From the NCBI GenBank assembly GCA_038528385.1, contig JBCBET010000009.1:62001-126000 (forward strand): a stretch of DNA of 64,000 nt, written 5' to 3'. This document shows positions 58,117 through 64,000 of the stretch, in pieces. A program made the position numbers and the translations under genes. The notes below the pieces were generated by a model. The model was not told the origin of the DNA and ran no database searches. It saw nothing but the letters and a program-made list of their open reading frames with translations. Origin of the DNA: Shimia_B sp038528385. GTDB taxonomy: Bacteria > Pseudomonadota > Alphaproteobacteria > Rhodobacterales > Rhodobacteraceae. Position 1 is the stretch's first letter, and the number at the start of each line of letters is the position of its first letter.

Positions 58117-58788
58117 TCAGCCCCCGAGCGGCACGCGCTCGAGGACCTCGAAACGCCCGTCCTGTCGCTCGCCGCACAGGCTCACCGCGTCGATGACGAA
58201 GGGGCGGGGCAGGAGGGGCGCGAAGTGGCGCGACAGCACTTCGGCCACGGGGGCGGGATCCTCGAGCGGCCCGGTGAGGGTCATGTGAAACCGGAACTCC
58301 TCGAGCACGTAGGGGTAGCCCCATTGTGCGAGCAGCTCCTCCTGGTGGCGTGAGAGCCCCGCGGCCCGGCGCCGCGCCTCCTCCTCCTCCGTGAGCGGCG
58401 CGCGGAAGTGGTCGAAGTCCCGGACGCAATCGCCCGCCAGCGCGGAGAGCGCCTCGGACGGCCCCTCGGGGGTAAGGGCCAGGAAGCGGCCGAGGCGCGT
58501 GACACCCATCCCCGGTAGGGTCACGGGGGCGCGGGCGCCCCCAAAGGCGCGCAGATGCTCGGAGACCGCGGCACGCGAGGTCCCGGCCGCAAGGCGAAAC
58601 GGAGCCTTCAGCGTTCCGTGGAAACCGTAGCGGCGGGGCCGCTCCGTGATCCGCGCGGCGTCGAGCCCGATCGCGGGATGGCCCCGCGCCTCCGCGCGCG
58701 CCGCGTCCCAGCCGAGCCAGGCCGCCGCGGCCTCGGCCAGGGGCCCGTCGGGGCAAGTGAAATAAAGCGCGTGGCGGCGATGGGTCAT
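58117..58788 (-). CDS. DUF1045 protein, 2H phosphoesterase-like
   Basis: The 223-residue protein has two H-x-T motifs, HGTLKAP (about 57) and HMTLTGP (about 166), which define the 2H phosphoesterase fold. The start RHALYFTCPDGPLAEAAAAWLGWD and the RYGFHGTLKAPF context match DUF1045 proteins, often encoded with phosphonate genes. No phn genes lie nearby here. Probably acts on a cyclic or nucleotide-like phosphodiester; unproven. Confidence 0.82.
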   Translation of the reverse strand: MTHRRHALYFTCPDGPLAEAAAAWLGWDAARAEARGHPAIGLDAARITERPRRYGFHGTLKAPFRLAAGTSRAAVSEHLRAFGGARAPVTLPGMGVTRLGRFLALTPEGPSEALSALAGDCVRDFDHFRAPLTEEEEARRRAAGLSRHQEELLAQWGYPYVLEEFRFHMTLTGPLEDPAPVAEVLSRHFAPLLPRPFVIDAVSLCGERQDGRFEVLERVPLGG

Positions 58789-58864
58789 GGCGCGACGGTT
58801 TCACGGCCCGCGCCGGGAGAAAAGCGCGAAGTTTCCGGACCTCGTCCTGCCGCGGCGGGGGACA

Positions 58865-59656
58865 TTACGCGCCCGGCTCCCGCGTGGGACCCCGGTCGAG
58901 CCGGTGAATGCCGGGCGCGGTTTCGGGAAAACACTGCCGCACGAGCGGGTCGTGCCCCGGCACGATGAGGCCCGGACGCGAGGCGAGGCGGTGCAGCGTC
59001 TCGAACCCCGCCAGCATGTCCTCCACGTCCACGACGATGGGAAAGGGTTTTCGCGCGAACGCGTTCTCGTAGTAATGCGCGGCGTCTGAGGCGAGGCAGA
59101 GCCAGCCGGCCTCCGTGAGCACCCGCACGGCCTGCAGCCCCCGGGAATGCCCGCCGATCCGGTGCACGGTCACGCCCTCGGCGATCTCTCCCGCGCCCTC
59201 GTGAAAGATCACGCGCCCGGAATAGAGCCGCCTGACCGCCTCGCAGACATGGTCCGCCGTGAACGGCGCACGCAGCACACCGTGGCACATGCAGGGCCCC
59301 GTGGCATAGGCCATCTCGGCGGCCTGCAGATGCAGCGTGGCGTTGGGAAAAAGGTGGAGACCCCCGGCATGGTCATAATGGAGATGCGTGACGATGACCT
59401 CGTCCACCGTCTCCGCGGCGATGCCCAGCGGCCGGAGCGCCTCGCGGGGATCGATGGCGATGGGCCGGCCGCGCGCGGCGCCCTCCGCGGCGTCATAGCC
59501 GGTATCCACGAGGATGCGCCGCCCCTCCCTCTCCAGCACCCAGAGGAAGTAGTCCATGGCGTGGGGTGCATCGTGATCGTCGTCGAAGAGGAAGCTGTCG
59601 GCCCGCGTGCGGGCGTTGCGTTCCGCGTATTTGACGGCGTGGACGCGCCAGGTCAC
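58865..59656 (-). CDS. MBL-fold hydrolase, N-acyl homoserine lactonase-like
   Basis: The 263-residue protein has the zinc motif THLHYDHAGGLHLFP (about 105-119), a later GGHSRGLQAV, SDAAHYYEN and VPGHDPLV, the order seen in the AttM/AiiA lactonase group. Whether it degrades acyl homoserine lactones or another lactone is unknown. The start is GTG 59656, overlapping the stop of the ABM gene by four bases (GTGA), so the two are translationally coupled. Confidence 0.8.
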   Translation of the reverse strand: MTWRVHAVKYAERNARTRADSFLFDDDHDAPHAMDYFLWVLEREGRRILVDTGYDAAEGAARGRPIAIDPREALRPLGIAAETVDEVIVTHLHYDHAGGLHLFPNATLHLQAAEMAYATGPCMCHGVLRAPFTADHVCEAVRRLYSGRVIFHEGAGEIAEGVTVHRIGGHSRGLQAVRVLTEAGWLCLASDAAHYYENAFARKPFPIVVDVEDMLAGFETLHRLASRPGLIVPGHDPLVRQCFPETAPGIHRLDRGPTREPGA

Positions 59657-59943
59657 GGCCAGACATCCTCGTAGGTGCGGACATCCTTGGCCACGATCAT
59701 GGAGGCCGTCGCCGCGTCGAAAGTCTTGAAATGCGCCGTGGCCAGATGCGCCTCGAAGGCCGCTCCGTCGTCGTAGAGTTCGTAGAGAAAGACCTCGCCG
59801 GGGCGGCCCCCATCGTGGCACACGTCAAAGCGTTTGCAGCCCGGCTCCTCGCGCAGGGACGCCGCCGCGTTCGGGCGGATAAGCTCAAGAAAATCAGTTA
59901 GTTTTCCGGGCGCAATCTCGAGAGTGACCACCACTGCAAACAT
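59653..59943 (-). CDS. Antibiotic biosynthesis monooxygenase (ABM) domain protein
   Basis: The 96-residue single ABM domain (FAVVVTLEIAPGKLTDFLELIRPNAAASLREEPGC, VFLYELYDDGAAFEAHLATAHFKTF) has the ferredoxin-like fold of YgiN/LsrG-type proteins. Members are cofactor-free oxygenases or isomerases. ATG 59943 is chosen for length and GGAG spacing; a longer reading to 60042 is less likely. Coupled to the lactonase-like gene, it may act on the same small molecule. Confidence 0.8.
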   Translation of the reverse strand: MFAVVVTLEIAPGKLTDFLELIRPNAAASLREEPGCKRFDVCHDGGRPGEVFLYELYDDGAAFEAHLATAHFKTFDAATASMIVAKDVRTYEDVWP

Positions 59944-60023
59944 ATCGCGCTCCGCCTTGTCCCCGCCTGCCGTATCTCTTAGCGTATACATGATTTCTGC
60001 GCCAATGAGGCCCGAAGCATACC

Positions 60024-61097
60024 TTGCCAACACGGTTTTCAATCGCCGTCTTCGACGGAGACGGAGTCGGGCCGGAGGTCACCGCGCCGACGCTGGCGCT
60101 CTTGGACGCGCTGGGCTCTCCGTACCGGCTCGATTTCGAGAGGCTGCCCGCCGGGGCCAGCTGCTACGCCGAAACGGGGGAGGCGCTGCCGGAGGCGTCG
60201 CTCGCCAAGGCGCGGGAGGCCGATGCCATCCTCCTGTCGGCCATGGGACTGCCCCATATCCGCTACCCGGACGGGACCGAGATCGTGCCGCAGATCGACC
60301 TGCGCCTCGCCCTCGACCTCTACGCCGGGGTGCGGCCGGTGCGCATCGCGCCGGGCCAGCCGAGCCCGCTCAAGATCGCGGAGCGCCAGGCGCTCGATTT
60401 CGTCCTCGTCCGCGAAAGCACGGAGGGACTCTTTCACACCAAGGGCCGCGGCCTCGTCACCGACGACTACGCCGAGGAGACGCTGCGCCTCACCCGCGCG
60501 ACGAGCGAGAAAGTCAGCCGCTTCGCCTTCACCCTCGCCCGGGCGCGCAAGGCTGCCGGTACGGGGCCCGGACGCGTGATGTGCGTGGACAAGGCCAATG
60601 TTTTCCGCGCCTTTGCTTGGTTCCGCGACATCTTCGACGGGGTGGCCACGGAGTTCGAGGATGTCACGGCGGAGCACGGCTATGTCGACGCCGTGGCGCT
60701 CTGGATGGTGGGCCAGCCGCAGCGTTTCGACGTGCTGGTGACCGAGAACATGTTCGGCGATATCCTGAGCGACCTCGGCGCGGGGCTCATGGGCGGGCTC
60801 GGCCTCGCCCCCTCCGCCGATATCGGCGACCGCCACGCCGTCTTTCAGCCCTGCCACGGCACAGCGCCCGACATCGCGGGCAAGGGCCTCGCCAATCCCA
60901 TGGCCATGATCCTGTCGGCGGCCATGATGCTGCGCTGGCTCGGTGAGACCCGTGGCGAGGCCGCGGCCATCGCCGATGCCGCGCGCCTCGAACGCGCCGT
61001 GGACGCCGTCATCGCGGAGGGCCGGGTGCTCACCGGAGACCTGGGCGGCACGGCGGGCACCGAAGAGGTCGCTGCCGCCGTGCGCGCCGCGCTGTGA
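60024..61097 (+). CDS. Isocitrate/isopropylmalate dehydrogenase family, tartrate dehydrogenase-like
   Basis: The 357-residue beta-decarboxylating dehydrogenase has FDGDGVGPEVTAPT at the N-terminus, LVRESTEGLFHTKGRG (substrate-binding), VDKANVF, TENMFGDILSDLGAGLMGGLGLAPSA and PCHGTAPDIAGKGLANPMAMILSAAMML. Members oxidise (2R,3S)-2-alkylmalates, isocitrate or tartrate. The downstream glycerate kinase gene favours a tartrate/malate-type role. The start is TTG 60024 (PTRFSIAVFDGDG), with only a weak ribosome site. Confidence 0.8.
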   Translation: MPTRFSIAVFDGDGVGPEVTAPTLALLDALGSPYRLDFERLPAGASCYAETGEALPEASLAKAREADAILLSAMGLPHIRYPDGTEIVPQIDLRLALDLYAGVRPVRIAPGQPSPLKIAERQALDFVLVRESTEGLFHTKGRGLVTDDYAEETLRLTRATSEKVSRFAFTLARARKAAGTGPGRVMCVDKANVFRAFAWFRDIFDGVATEFEDVTAEHGYVDAVALWMVGQPQRFDVLVTENMFGDILSDLGAGLMGGLGLAPSADIGDRHAVFQPCHGTAPDIAGKGLANPMAMILSAAMMLRWLGETRGEAAAIADAARLERAVDAVIAEGRVLTGDLGGTAGTEEVAAAVRAAL

Positions 61098-62083
61098 CGA
61101 TGCTGCGCGTGGTGACGGTGGGCGCGGGATACTTCGCCGCCTTTCACCATGACGCGTGGCGCAGGCACCCGCAGACGGAGCTCGTGGGCATCGTCGATGC
61201 CGACCCCGAGAAAGCGCCCGACTTCCCGAGCCTCACTGCGGCACTCGAGGCCGCGCCCGACATCATCGACATCGCCACGCCGCCGCCCTCCCACGCGGCC
61301 CTCGTGCGCGAGGCCCTCGCGGCAGGGCCCCGCGCGATCATCTGTCAAAAGCCCTTCACCACCTCCGCTGATGAGGCAAAGGCCCTCGCGGAGGACGCCG
61401 ATGCGGCCGGTATCCCCCTGATCGTGCACGAAAATATCCGCTTCCAGCCCTGGTATCGCCGCATGAAGGAGATCATGGGCACGCTGGGCGACATCCACCA
61501 GCTCACTTTTCGCCTGCGCCCCGGCGACGGTCAGGGCCCGGAGGCCTATCTCGACCGCCAGCCCTATTTCCAGACCATGCCGCGCCTCCTCGTGCAGGAG
61601 ACGGCGGTGCACTGGATCGACACGTTCCAATTCCTGCTCGGCCCGATCGAGGGGGTCTACGCCGATCTCCGGCACCTCAATCCCGCCGTGGCGGGAGAGG
61701 ATGCAGGGCACATCATCTTCAGCTTCGCGGAGGGCCGGCGCGCGATCTTCGACGGCGACCGGCACCTCGATCACGACACGGACGACCCGCGGCTGACCTT
61801 TGGCGAGGCGCTCCTTGAGGGCACGGAGGGCACGATCGCGCTCACCGGTGATGGCACGCTCCTCCGGCGCGCATTTGGCGCGCGGGAGGCGCGCGTGGTC
61901 TTTCCGCCCAATGCGTGGCCGGGCTTTGCCGGGGACTGCGTCTACGCGCTCCAGGCCCATGTCGTCTCCGCGCTCCTGGGGCATGGCAGCTTCGAGAACG
62001 AGGCACGCGACTACGTGACCGTTCGGGAGATCGAGGAGGCGATCTACCGCTCGCACGCCGAAAAGCGCTGGGTGGCGACATGA
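61094..62083 (+). CDS. Gfo/Idh/MocA family oxidoreductase
   Basis: The 329-residue protein has an N-terminal Rossmann domain (VVTVGAGYFAAFHHDAW, IDIATPPPSHAALVREAL, CQKPFTTSADEA with the catalytic Lys) and a C-terminal alpha/beta domain (IVHENIRFQPWYRRMKEI, QETAVHWIDTFQFLLG with the catalytic His). It oxidises or reduces a sugar, inositol or sugar-acid hydroxyl with NAD(P). The GTG at 61094 overlaps the previous stop; ATG 61100 is equally possible. Confidence 0.85.
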   Translation: MTMLRVVTVGAGYFAAFHHDAWRRHPQTELVGIVDADPEKAPDFPSLTAALEAAPDIIDIATPPPSHAALVREALAAGPRAIICQKPFTTSADEAKALAEDADAAGIPLIVHENIRFQPWYRRMKEIMGTLGDIHQLTFRLRPGDGQGPEAYLDRQPYFQTMPRLLVQETAVHWIDTFQFLLGPIEGVYADLRHLNPAVAGEDAGHIIFSFAEGRRAIFDGDRHLDHDTDDPRLTFGEALLEGTEGTIALTGDGTLLRRAFGAREARVVFPPNAWPGFAGDCVYALQAHVVSALLGHGSFENEARDYVTVREIEEAIYRSHAEKRWVAT

Positions 62084-62144
62084 GCGGGAGAGGAGCGATC
62101 CGCGGGGCGCTGGCGCGCCTTCATAGGCCTCCGAGACCACATCA

Positions 62145-63368
62145 ATGCGCCTCTCCATGCCCCTGACCCTGCATGAAAAACGGGCAGCGGCCCTGTCGAT
62201 CTTCCAGGCCGGCGTGGCGGCGGCGGATCCCCATGGCGCGGTGGACCGCGCGCTCACGCAAAAGGGGGTTGCGCCCGGCGCGACGATCATCGCCGTGGGC
62301 AAGGCCGCCATGCGCATGGCGGAGGCCGCGCTGGCGCGGGCGGCCGATCCGCGCGAGATCGTCATCGTCACCAATCCCGAGAACGCGCGCGACAGGACGG
62401 GGGCGCAGGTCTTCGCCGCCGCGCATCCCGTGCCGGATGCCGTGGGGCTCGCGGCGGCGGAGGCGGTGGAGGCGGCGCTGGGCCGGGCCGATCACGTGCT
62501 CGCGCTCCTCTCCGGCGGTGGATCGGCGTTGCTGCCCGCGCCGGCCAAGGGTCTGACCCTGGACGATAAAATCGAGGTGAACAGGGCGCTGCTCGCCTCC
62601 GGAGCCGACATCACGCAGATGAACCTCGTGCGCCAGGCGCTCTCCCGGCTGAAGGGGGGCGGCCTGCTGCGCGCGGCGGCACCGGCGCCGGTGCGGGCGC
62701 TCATCCTGTCGGACGTGGTGGGCGACGACCTCTCGACGATCGCCTCCGGGCCCACGGCGCCGCCCCTGGGTACCCGGGCGGAGGCGGCTGAGTTGCTGGT
62801 CGAACTGGGTCTCTGGGAGAAGGTGCCCGACGCCGTGCGCCGGCACCTCGAGGCGCCGGAAGAGGCGCGGGATGTGCAAGCGGCGGAGAACGAGCTCGTG
62901 GGCTCGAACACCGCCTCCGTCATGGCCATGGCGCGCGCGGCGCGGGACCACGGGATGCCCGTGCACATCCACACGCCGGCCCTGACGGGCGACGTGGAGG
63001 AGGCCGCGCGGCGGGTGGCGGGGACCACCGATCCCGGCATCCACCTCTTTGGCGGAGAGACGACGGTGACCCTGCGCGGCAAGGGGAAAGGCGGGCGAAA
63101 TCAGGAGCTTGCCCTGCGCGTGGCGCTCCATCTCGGGCGCGGGGACTGGGTCTACCTGCAGGGCGGAACGGACGGGCGCGACGGGCCCACGGATGCCGCG
63201 GGCGGCCTCCTCGATGCCGAGCGGCTGGCAGCGATGCAGCGGACGGTCGATGTGCTCGCGATGCTGGACGACAACGACGCCTACCACGCTCTGAAAGCGG
63301 GCGACGCGCTGCTCATGACCGGCGCCACGGGCACGAATGCCGCCGATCTGGGCGTGCTGATCCGCTAG
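62145..63368 (+). CDS. Glycerate 2-kinase (DUF4147/MOFRL, TtuD-like)
   Basis: The 407-residue enzyme has IIAVGKAAMRMAEAAL (about 48-63), AHPVPD, LLSGGGSALLPAP (about 125-137), LILSDVVGDDLSTIASGPTA and the MOFRL C-terminal block FGGETTVTLRGKGKGGRNQELAL plus GTDGRDGPTDAAGG. It phosphorylates glycerate to 2-phosphoglycerate, the final step of tartrate, hydroxypyruvate or glyoxylate use. TtuD in tartrate clusters is of this family. The stop TAG shares CTAG with the convergent peroxidase gene. Confidence 0.88.
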   Translation: MRLSMPLTLHEKRAAALSIFQAGVAAADPHGAVDRALTQKGVAPGATIIAVGKAAMRMAEAALARAADPREIVIVTNPENARDRTGAQVFAAAHPVPDAVGLAAAEAVEAALGRADHVLALLSGGGSALLPAPAKGLTLDDKIEVNRALLASGADITQMNLVRQALSRLKGGGLLRAAAPAPVRALILSDVVGDDLSTIASGPTAPPLGTRAEAAELLVELGLWEKVPDAVRRHLEAPEEARDVQAAENELVGSNTASVMAMARAARDHGMPVHIHTPALTGDVEEAARRVAGTTDPGIHLFGGETTVTLRGKGKGGRNQELALRVALHLGRGDWVYLQGGTDGRDGPTDAAGGLLDAERLAAMQRTVDVLAMLDDNDAYHALKAGDALLMTGATGTNAADLGVLIR

Positions 63369-64000
63369 TCCACCGGGAGCCCCGAGTGGACCGTTTCCGG
63401 CCGTCCGAGGGGGCGGGTGAGGGCCGTCTCCCCGGTGAGCGCGTGGAGGAAAGCCTCGATATCCGCGAGCTCCGCATCGCTGAGCGCGATGCCCTCGAGA
63501 TCGAGCGCCGCCTCCTGCCGAGCCATCTCCTGCGCGTCGGATTGTATCACGAAATCAATGGCTTCGAGCCATTCCGCGTCGGGCAGCCTGGCCATGGCGG
63601 GGACCCACGCGGCGCGGGCGGCGCGCGGGTCGCGGTGATGCTCGAGGATCCCGCGGAGCGTTGGGTAGGCCCCGTTATGCCCGTAGGGCGCGGTGAGCGC
63701 GACGTTGCGCAGGGACGGCGTGCGGAAGCGGTAGGCATCCTCCAGCCGGTCCGTCTCGCCCATGCGTCCCACGTCGCGGGGCATCGGATCGAACCGCCGC
63801 GTGCGCCCCGGCCCGAAGGCCGGCAGGCCCAGCGCGTGGAAATCCTGATCGGTGAAGAGCGCCCCCGCGTGGCAGACATTACACCCGGCCTTGCCGAAGA
63901 AAAGCTTACGGCCCCGTTCGGCGGCGGCGGGGAGCGGCGTGCCGTCCCGGAGCCAGGCGTCATAGGGGCTGTCGAAACTCTGCCATTCCGACCCGATGAA
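63365..64000 (-). CDS. Di-haem cytochrome c peroxidase / MauG family, C-terminal part
   Basis: About 212 codons are in the window; the 5' part is beyond its right edge. A CxxCH haem c motif (AGCNVCHAG) precedes ALFTDQDFHALGLP, DRLEDAYRFRTPSLRNVALTAPYGHNGAYPTL and DIEAFLHALTGE, typical of the C-terminal electron-transfer haem domain. These periplasmic enzymes reduce peroxide or oxidise a partner protein. PSLRNVALTAPYGHNG contains the conserved distal loop. Assignment to a subfamily needs the rest. Confidence 0.88.
   Translation of the reverse strand, partial: FIGSEWQSFDSPYDAWLRDGTPLPAAAERGRKLFFGKAGCNVCHAGALFTDQDFHALGLPAFGPGRTRRFDPMPRDVGRMGETDRLEDAYRFRTPSLRNVALTAPYGHNGAYPTLRGILEHHRDPRAARAAWVPAMARLPDAEWLEAIDFVIQSDAQEMARQEAALDLEGIALSDAELADIEAFLHALTGETALTRPLGRPETVHSGLPVD

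Overview
The window is a gene-dense, very GC-rich chromosomal stretch from an alphaproteobacterium, almost certainly of the order Rhodobacterales (Roseobacter/Rhodobacter group). The support is the set of familiar neighbourhoods: yciB behind a DMT-like transporter end, glyQ-(DUF6446-like)-glyS-PPDK-like, folB-folP, DUF2244 next to ctaD, and a sorbitol/mannitol smoEFGKS-mtlK operon with its LacI regulator. A SAM-II riboswitch, a typically alphaproteobacterial element, precedes metZ. I see no phage, insertion sequence, CRISPR array or plasmid functions; this is ordinary chromosome with some accessory operons.

Layout. 1-6.4 kb: yciB, a small secreted protein, a GST and a lipase-like hydrolase, SAM-II/metZ/GNAT acetyltransferase, folE2. 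6.4-12 kb: YdeI-like protein, TrkH K+ transporter overlapping a ThDP-dependent decarboxylase, and a SPOR/peptidoglycan-binding/trypsin-like protein whose catalytic His seems lost. 12-21.6 kb: glyQ, small membrane protein, glyS, PPDK-like enzyme, SleB-type wall hydrolase, folB-folP and a 54-residue membrane protein. 21.6-31.4 kb: ilvC divergent from two tandem Lrp-type regulators, a class V aminotransferase, a UbiH-type monooxygenase plus HAD phosphatase, a GntR regulator, a GT2 glycosyltransferase fused to an MshEN-like domain, and carA divergent from yqeY. 31.4-42.4 kb: DUF2244, ctaD, a decayed methyltransferase, two tandem paralogous membrane proteins of unknown family, an MBL hydrolase, a BASS transporter, fadD, lipB, a large peptidoglycan-binding-like exported protein, tRNA-Leu(GAG). 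42.5-50.3 kb: the polyol operon. 50.5-57.6 kb: an oligopeptide-type ABC transporter with two paralogous binding proteins and a fused double ATPase. 57.6-64 kb: small exported protein, 2H phosphoesterase-like DUF1045 protein, lactonase-like MBL protein with an ABM protein, a putative tartrate-type dehydrogenase/oxidoreductase/glycerate kinase operon, and the end of a cytochrome c peroxidase gene.

Functionally the window joins core metabolism (folate, branched-chain amino acid, methionine, pyrimidine, lipoate, translation, respiration) with nutrient scavenging (polyols, peptides, hydroxy-acids).

The most interesting material is in the control regions and gene borders rather than in a new gene cluster. 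It includes helically phased direct-repeat arrays upstream of glyQ, metZ, ctaD and the SleB gene; two overlapping CtrA-type boxes before the GT2 gene; a perfect hairpin in the carA leader; a riboswitch with a terminator and a possible antiterminator; two families of dispersed palindromic repeats inside operons; and repeated use of a shared CTAG as the overlapping stop codons of convergent genes. No clearly undescribed multi-gene system was found.
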